This document shows positions 35,736 through 48,203 of a stretch of DNA of 64,000 nucleotides, one piece after another; the stretch's first letter is position 1, and the number at the start of each line of letters is the position of its first letter. The DNA lies in contig CANTUZ010000003.1 of NCBI GenBank assembly GCA_947846985.1, forward strand, positions 97,548,704-97,612,703, written 5' to 3'. The DNA is from Fratercula arctica. Lineage: Eukaryota > Chordata > Aves > Charadriiformes > Alcidae. The notes under the pieces were generated by a model, which was not told where the DNA came from, did no database searches, and saw only the letters and a list, made by a program, of their open reading frames with translations. A program made the position numbers and the translations under genes.

Positions 35736-37139
35736 GTTTGCCTTTCTGTGTAAATGTGTGCTGAGTGTTTTTGTCTATGGATGAGGAATCTTAATACCAG
35801 CATGCAGTATTAAATGTATTCCTATCTTCTCAGTGTTACTACAGCTACGTTCACAGTTCTACAAAAATGGTATTGATCAAGTTTGGTGAATTGTCATTTT
35901 TGTCTTTCCTTGGTATAGTCACAGAAACAGGATATTAGATTACGGACAGACACAGTTTTGGGCATTAGGATCTGTACAGCCTGAGGTGACCAGCTCTGCT
36001 CTTTCTAGAAACGAGAGAAATTTACTTGAGGTTTCTCACAGATGTTGTTTGTTTAGCAGCTATATCAGTAATTAAATAAAGCAGTGAACTCTTCTGGCTG
36101 CAGCTGTGTAAGATCAATGAATTTACTGTCACAGCATTGCTCATCACTTCTGTCCTGCTGAAGACTTTCTTTTCCTCTGATTTGCCAGGTCGTCTGCTTA
36201 TGTGATCTTTTTTCTAGGTCTTTAGAGTCAAAGAAGCAGATTTGTTTAAATTCTTGCTAGCGTGGCTTGTTTTGACTGAGACAAGTTAGAGGGACAAACA
36301 TACAAGTAAATCAGCTAAGATATTTGCAGTTCTGGGCATGGGCACTGGGAAAGCTGTGAGTCAAGTTGGGGCAGTTACCTCTTCAGCTGGCCTAGCCGCA
36401 GTTGGCAAGCATAAGCAGCCTTTGTGGAGTCAAAGGAGGCTGATAAGATGCTGCAGTGTAACTGCATCTTCTCTCATAGAAGCACTGTTAAGACTCAGAA
36501 TCACGACTTCAGTCCCCAGTTTATGCATAATGAAAGGTGCTTTAGCATTCTGAAGACTTTGTAGTATTTTGCCATTTTAAGAATATTCGATTCCACCATA
36601 CTTTGTGAAAGAAACATAAAATTGAGTAAAGGAACGGCACAGATAACTTTTCTAGGACTTAGTAACAATAACAAGCTTGCATGTTTTTTTCTTTTCTACT
36701 GCTTAAACAGTCAACATTTTCTATTCAGGTAACATGTTATGCATACCAACAAGAGCTAACTCGCAATCACAACTAACCTCTGTTTTTATATCCTTTTTTC
36801 AGAATTAATAGTGTTTATCACAGGTTCCAAGCGGTTAAGAGACTGGATTTTCACTCCTGCTGTTTGGAGATTTCATCTTTCACCTAAGTGCATGGCCAGA
36901 CTTCTATTGGGCAATTCCATCAAACATGGTCTCTTACTTACAACATATTTGAGGTTTATCCATAACTTCTGTATGTTCATCTTGCTCTTTGTACCACTGC
37001 TATCATGTTTACAGCATACTTCTAAAATGATTCCTTTGCAATATTGATGTTCAAAGGTAATTCCTATTTGAGTGTCTGTTAGTTCCTGAAGTGAGGACAT
37101 TTGTATTTTATTGTTCGATTGTATTTGGCTCTAATACAG
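35736..37139 (+). other. DST: Intron
   Basis: 1.40 kb; no element recognised. Confidence 0.75.
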
Positions 37140-37292
37140 GATGTGGCTGAACGGCAGCAGGAATGCAAAGAGAAGCTGCAGGAAATCTGTGATTTGCTTA
37201 CGCAGACTGAAAATCGACTCATCGGACAGCAAGAGTCTCTTGTTATTGTAGACAGCAAGGCTGAGCTAGAACAATACCAGACCAAACAGGAG
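37140..37292 (+). CDS. DST: DST exon: spectrin rod
   Basis: 51 codons, phase 0 to 0. [34 protein letters not shown], ending QYQTKQE. Acceptor aatacag, donor GAG|gtatgc. Confidence 0.96.
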
Positions 37293-39369
37293 GTATGCAC
37301 AATTCCAGTCAGATAAGTTAAAGAAGACTGAGTGCCGAGGGGAATGACTGGACTCTTTTGTTGAATAACAAGGCTGTCATGTGAGAGGAGAGTGAAATAG
37401 ATTTGTTTGACCTGCCAAAAGTAAAAGCTTAATGGTGTGCATTTAAACTGAATACACTCCACGATGTGCCAGTGGGAGGAAAGAAACTTCGAAGCTAGGA
37501 GGCACTAGAATAGGGAGTATGCACTAGACATTTCAAGAAGCATTTTGGGAGCAGGCATGAAATTTGTTATATACGAGCTTAAGATTGTTCCTGTTGGATG
37601 TGATAAAATCACACTTGTTGATTATGCTAAAATCATTTAGCCAGCTTTTTGACTGGTATCAGGGAGTGCTTATTACTGTTCACAGTATTTTGAAGAATTT
37701 TGCTGCGAGGCTTTCTCTTACCTGAGGCTTTCCGTTGCCTCGCTCTTGTTTTGGTTTGAATTCTCTTTTTTTCTGATGTTCCTTGCAAGCTCCTTGGTGT
37801 CCTCATGTAACAGTCCTTTCAGTTGTCTTGTGTTCCTGTTGAGACCTTGCTTTTCAGCTGTATCCTGTCATCTCTAACCTTTTACTCTCTGCTGACTGAT
37901 ACCGATTGAGTTTATGATAGTTAAAGGACTTGGTACTCTTCTCCTGGAAGTAGTTTGCTATGCTGTAGAGCTCCAAATCAGGTTTAGTAATCTATAAAGG
38001 CAGAAATGTCCTTATTGCTCTTGCCTTGCTTTACTTATCTGCAAAGTAACTCATCTAGTTTGTCAAAGTTTTCCTTATATAGTGAGTGGAAAGATAGAGA
38101 CACCCTTGGGGTACCTCTTAATATTGTTTAACTGTCTTAAGAATTTATGGCCTAAATGGAACCTAAGTGTACCCCTGGGAGTGAAGAACTGATACAGCAT
38201 GTGCTTCGGCTTTTTTCTGTCAGCTATCTGTGACTGCCGAGCAGACTACTTGTTATTTGCTGACTGATTTCTTGTAGACACCATTGTAGAAGTGTGTTTC
38301 AAGAGGGGAAAGAGGGCTTAAAAAAGTCTCTTCTAGGTCAAGTCAGAGCTTTCATCCTCAGTGAGCTGCTTGAAAGGGAGCACAGAGATCTTTGTCAGAG
38401 AAGGAGAATCTTATCTTAATATAACGTCCCCAGGAAAATCTTTCTAACACACTTGCTGAAGTGTTAAAATGACTGCAGTTTTAGCTGCCAAACTATATTC
38501 TATAATTGCTGAAAAATATGTAGTCTAGAATAAGAATCAAATGTTTTGTCTTGCAGCTTCAAGAGTGTTACACTGCATATAAAAAACCCAACAACTTCGT
38601 TATTTCAGTCACTGAATGAATGTATTCCACAGCATAATTATTGTTATAATTAATGGTCCCCTCAGATAACTGTGAGGCAGATTTTTTTTATCTGACTCTA
38701 TCATAGGACTAGGCAAACTGCTTTGTATAAACTAAAGCTAAATATCTGTCCTCTATGAAATTTAATGGACTTAAACATTCTTTGGAGATGGAAATATTAT
38801 GATCGATTACAGTTAAATAAAATATTCTCATGGCATTTCTGGCCTGAACAAAACCAAGAAATAGGGGGAAACTCCTGCCTGAGAAAGCTGACTACAAGTT
38901 TCTAACTTTTATTCAGTCCCCTTATTTTCCTCAGCTTTCTGTTAGAATAGTAATGGAACGGAAGTTGTCAGGAGACTCACTAACTACAGTGTAGCAGATT
39001 TACTTTATCTCTTGGTATCTAAAAAAAATAAGATATATTTTCTTCTGTGTACATGGAAATGTGATATTTGAGCTGCTAAATGAAGGAGAAAAGTGGCCTC
39101 AGTCTGAATAGGAGTGGAAGGCAAGAGACTTGCAATTATTTTTTAAAAAAAAGGACAGATTAAGCTGCAGTAACATTGTAGCAACATTGTCAGATGTTGA
39201 ATTGATTTCATTTTTTTAATGGTCCTATCTGCAATTTATTAATGTATTGTGTACTCTCCCAATTTAAAAAGGACCAGTGTGGTACTTACCCCTAGAACAG
39301 AGATAGTTCCAATACTTAATTGGAAAGATCTGGTGAATAAGTTCTATTTGCTTTCTTTTTTCTCAAAAG
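37293..39369 (+). other. DST: Intron
   Basis: 2.08 kb of intron. It has short A- and T-runs and no recognisable repeat family or coding segment. Confidence 0.75.
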
Positions 39370-39603
39370 GAGATACAAAAAGACATGAGAATGAGTGCCC
39401 AGACGCTGGCAGAGATTGTGAAAAATACTGAAACCTTCTTGAAAGAGAATGGAGACAAGTTGTCACAAGAAGACAAGACTATTCTTGAGCAGAAACTGAA
39501 TGAAGCTAAGACAAAGTGTTTGCTCCTTAGCCAGAAGGCAGAAGAGTCCAAAAAAGAACTGGATAAAGCTATGACAACAGCAATTAAGCAGGAAACAGAA
39601 AAG
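39370..39603 (+). CDS. DST: DST exon: spectrin rod, weak donor
   Basis: 78 codons, phase 0 to 0. [40 protein letters not shown], ending [10 protein letters not shown]. The acceptor ctcaaaag is short on pyrimidines next to the AG. The donor AAG|gttttt departs from gtragt at positions 3-6. The joined sequence [13 protein letters not shown] matches human, so the border is secure. Confidence 0.94.
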
Positions 39604-39881
39604 GTTTTTAGGCAACCATTTCATACCTTTATTCAAACTTTTTATGTGTCTTAACTTATTAGTCTTGCAGCTTATTATTGGTATACTGCGGAGAGATTAA
39701 AATCATATTTCGTTTGGGTGACTAATAAGCTGCTGGTTTATTTCCTTTATAAAATAAACAGCAACATATATGTCAATCAGAAATGTTTCATGGTAATGTG
39801 TTTTAGATGGTCTGTTTGCATATAGTATTTTGTAGTGCCTGGAGAAGGTTTCTAAACTGAAACTGTGAAATTTCCTCATAG

Positions 39882-40163
39882 GTTGCAGCCATAGAACAGC
39901 TGGAAGAAAGTAAAAATACAATAGAAAACCTCTTGGACTGGTTATCAAATGTGGATAAAGAAGCAGAGCACGGCCGGAAATTTAAGCAGGTGATAGAACA
40001 GAATGGAACACACTTTGAAGAGGGAGATGTGAAGTCTCTGGAAGGAGAGGAGGATGACGTCAATGGTAATCTGCTGGAAATTCAGCAAGGCGTTGAAACT
40101 GGGGTGGATGGACTAATAAAAAGCACAGAAGATAATCTGAACCTGCAGTATCAGAAAGTCAAG
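39882..40163 (+). CDS. DST: DST exon: spectrin rod
   Basis: 94 codons, phase 0 to 0. [52 protein letters not shown], ending LQYQKVK. The mid-part ([13 protein letters not shown]) is an acidic loop also present in human. Acceptor cctcatag, donor AAG|gtactg. Confidence 0.96.
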
Positions 40164-42191
40164 GTACTGTTACTGGGTTTACTCAACATTTAGGTGCTAA
40201 GCATCTCAGTCCTTATTCAAGATGAGTGAATTCAGTCTCATCCTTTCTGCCATAGACTTTGGAACGGGCACTAGGAAGTTAGTGATACACAGTAGTAGGA
40301 ATTTCAGTAGTTAGAATGTATTGTGAATTTGTCACTTTTTCGCTGTTACTGTGGTTGTTTCCTGCAAAATAAGAAAAAGGATGTACTTTACAAGGTAAAT
40401 GTTAAGAATCCTGATGGTGAGTCTAATTCATAATTTTTATAGTGATAAGTTAATGCAGGTAAATAAAATGCAAAAAGCAGCAACATAAATTCATACCCTC
40501 TATGTTACTTTTTCGAAAGTCTTTGTAGTAGCCAAATGATTCAACCCCCTACAGTTCCCTGTGAACACTGATTACCAGTAGCTGCAAATAATAGTTTGCT
40601 GAAATTACAGTCTTCCTTCTCTATAACTTTAACACATGGGCTTCAGAAGGATGAGTTACATAAAAACACAGCACAACATTTTAAAAATAGATTTTCCAGG
40701 TTAAATAATTGGAATAATTTAAAATAATAAGAGATCAGTTTTATGACTTCTGTTGACTTACAGTTCAGCAACCAAGAACTTTCAGGTGTGGTTTGATGGA
40801 CATGTAGATGAAAATGATTATGCTGATAGCTGATACTATTTTGCATTTCCTTTATTATTAAAAAAAAAACAGTGTAAGAAACGTAACCAACAGGCAAGAG
40901 GTTACAGGCACAAACTTGAACATAAGAAGTTCCATCTAAACATGAGAAGGAACTTCTTTACTTTGAGGGTGGCAGAGCACTGGAACAGGCTGCCCAGAGA
41001 GGTGGTGGGGTCTCCGTCTCTGGAGACATTCAGAACCCGCCTGGACGCGTTCCTGTGCAACCTGCTCTAGGTGACCCTGCTCTGGCAGGGGGGCTGGACT
41101 AGATGATCTCCAGAGGTCCCTTCCAACCCCTGCCATTCTGTGATTCTGGTAAAATTAAATAATTTGGTTTTGACTTCCACATCTTTCACAGTTCTTTTCT
41201 GCACCTAATGTCTACAGGCTAATTGCCCACTGTACTCATGGAAGAAAAGCATACCAGTTGGTTTTACATAGCTATTTTTCATGGGAGTAGAAGATCTTCA
41301 AGAATGGAGATTTTTTGAAAGAATGAATTTGAAATATGGTTTTTATTTGGCAGTTCTAGATCCGATGACTTGCTGTTTTTTTATGAGATTGAAACAATTT
41401 GCACGCATAGATTGTGTCTCAGTTTTTAAACTCAAATGGACCTGTTTTATGACCAAGTATATTTGATAAGAATCACTGCTCTTGAAACTGAAAAATGAAA
41501 TTTAAAAAAATTGATAATAATGTTTGTTCATTCAATATAAGAAGAAAGTATCCGCATTCTTCGTAATGTTTGATGCTTTCACTCCTTTTGGTCTGTTTGT
41601 CTGAAATGGTAACTACAGTATATGTAAAAGGAAATGGAACAGTTTTGATTTGGAAAGTTGCCTACCTTTGAATGCTTTATTTGATAAATCCTATTTTGAG
41701 ACAAGGAATTAGGAAAATTTTGATTACACTAAGCACACTACCCTAAATGTTAAGTAATCAAACAATTTTTAGGAAAAAATGTAAAGAGACTGGTAATGTC
41801 TACCTTTACTATACAGAGTTATCTTTTAGAAGTACAGGGGAGTGTTTGTGTGATATATGTATCTCCTATTATTTCAGAGTTCCAGTGATATTTGAGGACT
41901 TCCTTTTGGTCGTGGCCTGTACATCTGGCTAAAATTATCATTGGAAGTTTTGTAAAATTTTGAAAGTGCACAGAAATATGATGACCAGGAGTCATGCTTT
42001 CACTTAAATTATTCACAAAATGTTTTTTAATAAATATTACAAAAAATAGAAAAGCTTTTTATCGTTTTGATGGACTTCGTTTTACTTGTTGTCTCTAAGC
42101 AGAATTCAGCAGAGATTTCAAGACAGTAATGGTCTAATGGAACCATCCAAGAAGGTACTGGTTGTAATTTATTTTATTTTTTTTCTGGTAG
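40164..42191 (+). other. DST: Intron carrying a CR1 element
   Basis: 2.03 kb. Contains the sense CR1 at 40889-41148. The remainder is AT-rich with no further element seen. Confidence 0.8.
40889..41148 (+). mobile_element. CR1 LINE 3' end, sense, well preserved
   Basis: About 260 bp, readable throughout as a CR1 3' end: gagggtggcagagcactgga, then acaggctgcccagagaggtg, the 'tggactagatgatctccaga' segment and the terminus ccattctgtgattctg, the characteristic CR1 3' repeat. It is truncated at its 5' side, as is usual for CR1. Its good match to the general family suggests that it is younger than the other two copies. Confidence 0.92.
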
Positions 42192-42737
42192 GCTCAACAT
42201 GAGAAAATTATTTCACAGCAGAAGGCTGTCATAATAGCAACTCAGTCTGCTCAGGCACTGCTTGAGAAACAAGGCCACTACCTTTCCCCTGAAGAAAAAG
42301 ACAAGATGCAAAGGAACATGAAGGAGCTGAAGGCTCAGTACGAGACTGCTTTAGCTGAATCAGAACGGAAAATGAAGTTGACTCATTCTCTAAGAGAAGA
42401 ACTTGAAAAATTTGATGCAGACTATAGTGAATTTGAAACCTGGCTGCAGCAGGCAGAACAAGAACTTGACAATTTGGAAGCAGGTGCTTCTGACTTCAGT
42501 GGTATTATGGTCAAACTGAAAAGGCAGAAGAGTTTTTCAGAAGATGTTATATCTCACAAAGGTGATTTACGGTATATTACAATTTCTGGACAAAGAGTTT
42601 TAGATGCTGCAAGGTCGTGTAGCAAAAGAGATGGTGTGAAGGTTGACAAAGATGGTATCGATACTTCGGCGACAAATGCTGAAGTGCAGAATAAACTGGA
42701 TAGTGCTTCAGATCGTTTCAAATCTCTCTATACTAAG
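42192..42737 (+). CDS. DST: DST exon: spectrin rod with conserved [13 protein letters not shown] segment
   Basis: 182 codons, phase 0 to 0. [60 protein letters not shown], then [20 protein letters not shown] and [20 protein letters not shown]. The [13 protein letters not shown] block is nearly invariant between DST and MACF1. Acceptor ctggtag, donor AAG|gtaagt. Confidence 0.97.
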
Positions 42738-45213
42738 GTAAGTTTTATTTATACTGAATAGGAAAGACTACTGTAATTTATTTGGCAGTTTGTATAAAAA
42801 GGGGTTAGCTGATGAAACAAATACTGTGGCAGCTTGTAAATTCTTTGTTTCTTAAATAACAGAACATGGTGCTTTTCTGGAAGATCTGCTTTAGTCAAGT
42901 GCCAGACTATTTAAGGTCTGAATGGATGAAATTTTCTACCTTGTGTTAGAAGGGAGAAATCAGACCAGATTTCCGCATTGTTCTTTCCAGCCTTAAACAG
43001 ACTCTTTGAGTTTGTGACAGCACATGGTGCTTCAGTAACGTTTTGGGGTGGAAAGAAATGGTACTACTTCTAGATGGATGACATTTCTTTATGTTCCTTA
43101 GGATATTTCCCACAACTGCTTATTTACTTGGCTTCCTACTAATAAAATGAGTATAGAAAGAGAGAGAGACTATGCCAAGATTAACATTCAAAATTTCAAT
43201 TTGATTTGTATCCGGAAATAGTTTCTCCCAACGTGACCTCTGTTGTCAGCACTAGGCCTGCAAGAACATACTGATTTGAGGATAACAATTCTTTTCCACT
43301 ACTCTGCCAAATAAACATTTTATCCTTAACAATCTGAGATTAGTCTCTAACTAAGGGGAAACTAGCAGTGCAAAATCCTCTAGGTACCTTGAAGAGGGAA
43401 GATAATCCAGCTCTCTGTGCTAGGTTCACATATGGAATCTGTCTGGTAGAATAAGACAAACATCGCCAACTGGTCTCACATGCCAACCGTCTAGTTGTCT
43501 TCAAAAAAACAACCAAGTGTTATTTAATATTGATAATATTCTGGAATTGTAAACTTTTGAGATGGTTATTAATCGAACTGTCTCCTAAATGGTCAGTATC
43601 CTTTGACTATGCCATTCCATAATTTTCTAAGATCATAGGTTCAGACTCCTTAGTGGAGCTTCAGTGTCCACTGGTACAGTGTTGGTCTACAGCAGTTGCC
43701 ACCTTTGTCTGGGAATTTTCATCTCTTTAATGTTTTCTTGCTCAGAAATGTAAATTCTAAAAGACATGGATTTGATTGCTTGATTACAAAACCATTGTAA
43801 ACCCTCTTCTCTGGAACGGTTGGTGAAGAAGACTCTCCATTTACAGAAACTCATTTTCATTTTCCTACTTAACTTATATGAACAGTGAAGCTAAAAGCTT
43901 GTATTAACATGTTAAATTTCCTCCAGTAGATTTACGGAATTAGTTTGAGTGCGAATGTAAAGATTTCATCGCAAAATTTGCACAGCATTTATGTGCATTT
44001 TTTATGCACATAAAAATTCTATGCCAGCAACTTGATTTGTGATCTCAGATTTGTCAACTTGCCAAATTCTCGCCTTTCTATATATACATTTAGCACAGGC
44101 ACAACAGACATACTTTAAATATTTGACCATAAATATGCAGAGCAAACCCAGCACAAAGTAGACTTTTCTTATTAAATCGAGTCTTGAAGGACAAACTTTC
44201 AAAAATTGAGATCTTCCACAGTTTGTGAGATCTTCCAAGGTGTAAATGGGTTTGTAGTAACCTTTTTGCCTTTTGTAAAACTTCCTGCTTTTAATAAATA
44301 TTTATGTTGCTTTTATTGTTTCTTTATATATATTCACACACAAATGTGTGAGCTTATAGGCTTATATGCTGAAGGAATCTTAAAGACAGTTCTTAGTTAA
44401 CTGGTTATGTAAATGAGTGCATTCTGTGTTTGCCCACCAGATGGAGACCAAGTACTAAATGTAAATACAGTGCAAATGTATTACAGTGTAAATACAAATG
44501 TAAATTAAAGACAGTGTATGGAAGGTTCAGAAGATAAATATTTAAAGTAACTGTTTATAAATATTATGATGATATAATAAGATTTTTCTCATGAAACTAT
44601 CTCCAGAAAGTCTGAAAGAGTTCCACTGAGCTTTTTACATGACAATTTCACTGTATACGTTTTGGGGTGTGTTAACATATAGGACTAATAGGATCTTGGT
44701 CAAATGACATTTTTAAGTGACCAAAACAAAGCATATGTGCAATACCGAGCCATATCACTTTGGATTCACTATGCAGATAAGGTACTTATGAAAGCAATAC
44801 TCTGCTGTCTGTATTTTAATGAACGTACATATATCTTCTGATTTTTATGAAAATTTCTAGCTTCCACTGGCTACATTTTTGGTGTCAGAGTGCTGATAAA
44901 GAATTGTTATGTTGATGGATCAAAAAGTATTCCTGAAGTTTTCCCTGTTTTGGTACAACGGGTCAGATTCCAGTTTCTCAGCTGCATCAGTGAATTGCTC
45001 CTAAATCCCACTTGAGGAGCACAAACTGGGAAGACCTGCGTAGCCGGGCCAGCTGTTGGGCCTCAGTTCCAAAATCAATTAGGCAGCGGAATGATGACAG
45101 GAAAAAAAATCATGCAGTATTTCAGGAAGGAAAGTATAACCTTGAGATTGGTATGAAATGCAGCACCCAGTCTAATGCCTCGGTATTTGCTTGTTTGTTT
45201 TCTACTCTTTTAG
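42738..45213 (+). other. DST: Intron
   Basis: 2.48 kb. Short AG microsatellite near 43158-43168 and an imperfect AT-rich repeat of the words aaatgtaaa / acagtg at about 44455-44520. No gene or mobile element recognised. Confidence 0.75.
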
Positions 45214-45390
45214 TGTAGCATCCTTGGAAATAACCTTAAAGACCTGGTGGATAAATACCAGCATTATGAAGATGCCTCATCTGGACTTCTGTCAGGTCTC
45301 CAGGCCTCTGAAATAGCTGTGAACAAACAACTATCAGAGCCAATTGCAGCAGATCCCAAAAATCTCCAAAGACAACTAGAAGAAACAAAG
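45214..45390 (+). CDS. DST: DST exon: spectrin rod
   Basis: 59 codons, phase 0 to 0. [59 protein letters not shown]. Acceptor ctcttttag, donor AAG|gtgaaa. Confidence 0.96.
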
Positions 45391-48079
45391 GTGAAAAGCT
45401 TTGAAAAGCAGAAGTACTTTTGTCCTAAAAGTAACTGCTTTCTGTGTGGAAAACAGGATAATCTAATATAATGCAAGTGGCTGCAGGCCAAATTCTTGCC
45501 TTGCACATGGGCATCCAACTTTTATAGTTCTGAGATTCAGCTGTCCAGAGTGTTACCTGAAAAGCACTAAGGTGAAAAAAAATGGGGAACCAAGATGCCA
45601 TTAGCAGTGGTGAAAGCAGGATGTGTTTCATATCATTTAGCAAATGATGGGGTGAAATCTGGAAAGTTTTTGAACTTAGAAAGAATTGACTCCAGTTTGC
45701 TATCAGAGCAGGACTTGGGACTGAGTTCCTGATAGAGAAGATGTTGCTGTTTGTTGTTTGTGACTTGCTTTTTCCTGCCTGCATTTGTGTGTTACTACAT
45801 TAGGAAGGGGCTCATACTGGATAAGCAGTGCGACGTGACCAGTCTGTTTGCCTGCTTCTGTTGTATCCAGTACTATATGCCCTGTAGAGAGTGAATATAA
45901 CATAATCTGCACTGCACAGAAAAAATGGTATTTTGGTGGTTTTTTGTTTATTTTTTTTTTCCACACTGAGGGAGTAACCCACCACTTTATGTAAATCCTA
46001 GTAGAGGCATGACAGGTTAGTGATGGAGCTTGTGAAGGTAAAACTCCGGTTAATTGCGTAAAATGTAGGTTTACAGAAGGCTTTAGGAACCTAGGTATAA
46101 GGTGAGTTATATAAAGTTTCATACAGTCTGTAGTCTTTGAGCTGACTTTTACGTTTCCATAAACGTTCAATTATCTATACTGTAATTAAAATGCAAGATT
46201 ACTTATTTTTCAATGAGCAAGGCTATTGGACAGGCATTTCCTGGCTCTTCTGTCTGTGCTGTGTGGAGTATCCGTGCAGGTCTGATATGTTCGCTAGTGA
46301 CAAATGGTAGTCAATGGCTCTTGGAAAGTGCATGCTTTAACCACTTCCCTTAAATCAGCCTGAGCAGTAGTACCTTTACTGCATGGTATCTTTCAAATCT
46401 GCCACTGGAATTGCCCAGCAATTCAGTGCGTGATGCATCAGAGGAGACAAATCACAGTGATGTTCTAAGACAACAAAATTAGAAGTGTAAATTTTGAACT
46501 CCTAACAGTGGAACAATTTAGATACATTTGTGCTTCCAAGTACTAGAAAAATAGGAATAACACCAATTACAATTTGAAACTTCATTTAAACTTTTTATTC
46601 CTTATGCCAAAACAAATTATATCCTGTATAATGCCAATTTTCATGCAAGTAATACAAAAGGAGGGAGTACTGGGGTTCTTTTATGAAACGCCTACATGGA
46701 TTACTTGCCACACAAAAGAGCACTCAATGAATATGAGCTGGGAAGAAGGGAGAGGGTACAAAGTGTCAAAAGATTCAAAGGAAGAGAAAAAACAGGAGGC
46801 TTAAGAAAGAAAGCCAATTAATGAAAGCAAAACAAAGAGTATTTCTGAAGAAGTCAGGTGTTGCAAGTTAAAGCTGTCCCTTGTAGGCAACACATGCAGC
46901 TGATAATCCAGCTAGACACAGACTTTGGCAGCATGGTGGGGTCTAATCTTTTTATGGGGATTAATTGTTCTTCAGAATATTCTTCAGTGCCTCTGGCATC
47001 AGCTTGGTTGCTTTCTGTCAGCGTATAAGGGTTTTTATATGTCTTTGTTGTTTTGGGTGGGTTTTTTCCACAAGTACAGTATATTTCTCTAGTGTAAGGA
47101 AAATTCCTTTTCAGGTCTCTCTGAGTTCTATTGTGCCAAGTGAGTCAGCAAGACATCCAATGTTCTGGCATACTGTTGTGCTCGGGACACTAGTGCTGAA
47201 TGCTCTGACATGACTTCTTTGTCCTGGCAGGGCAGACAGGATTACCATTTCAGTCATATGTTCATTGAGTTTGTGTGATCAAAAAATAAATGAGAAGTTG
47301 CTTCATTTTGGACTTGTATAAAGTTCAAGTGAATCAAGACAAAGATACATTATATACATTACATACACTAACACAGAGACCTGAAATAATTTAAAAACTG
47401 CTCACTCTAAAGTACTTTTATACGCTAGAGACAGGAAGCCACTTTCAGAAGTTGGTACAGCCTTCCTGTCTTTCTCTGTTGACTCTCGAGTGAGTCGTGG
47501 CTGGACTAGTCTCTAAACCTGTGTTCCTTGGTTAAATGGACAAATCTAGGCAAAACTCAGTGGCACTGGCTCCAGGAGGTTCCTAAACCGTGAAGGCGAT
47601 CATCTTGTTCCAAGCTATTGCTGTTTATGCTACGATATCAGCCGGATCCTTTGTCAATACAACTGATGGTGAATATGTAACTACTGGTGATGACTGTGTG
47701 TTTTTCCCCCTGAATTGTTCTCTGATGCTGAGTTGAAAAATATGTTTATTTTTCTTTTGGATAGTATATGAGTCTGTACAAGTGTTTTTTTAAAAACAGT
47801 TAATTGAAAAACATATTTTGAAGTTACATGCAAGAAAACAGTTGAGTCAGAGAAGTGTTGTAAAACAGAAGATAAAAAAGATGGTGAATAAACTAAAACA
47901 AGGGCCAGAAGGTCAACAGCGGTCATAGCCGCTGGTGAAGACTTTTCTTAAGTAGCGGTCACAAATTGAGTTAGTTTATTGCCAGCACTAAGTTTAGGTT
48001 GTATGGCCTACCTCAAGCCTTGCATGTGTAACTATTAGCCGTATTGGAAAGCATAACTGATAACTGTGGAATTTTACAG
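45391..48079 (+). other. DST: Intron
   Basis: 2.69 kb, the largest intron here apart from those crossed by alternative splicing. It has T-rich runs near 45942-45962. Open frames on both strands are short and unsupported. Confidence 0.75.
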
Positions 48080-48203
48080 GTTCTTCAGGGACAAGTGTCT
48101 AACCACCAAATTGCTGTAGAAAAACTGAAAAAAGCTGCTGAAGTGTTATTGGATACAAGGGGAGAGTTGACACCAGACAAAGATGAGATTCAGAAAACAC
48201 TGG
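48080..48203 (+). CDS. DST: DST exon: spectrin rod
   Basis: Phase 0 to 1. [41 protein letters not shown]. Acceptor attttacag, donor G|gtaaaa. Confidence 0.95.

Noticed and set aside
41281..41466. 61-codon open frame after the CR1 element
   Set aside because: Short, intronic and AT-rich; no splice or homology support.
45703..46170. Minus-strand open frame of 155 codons
   Set aside because: It lies within an intron and no domain or splice pattern is visible; the length is not exceptional for six-frame noise over 64 kb.
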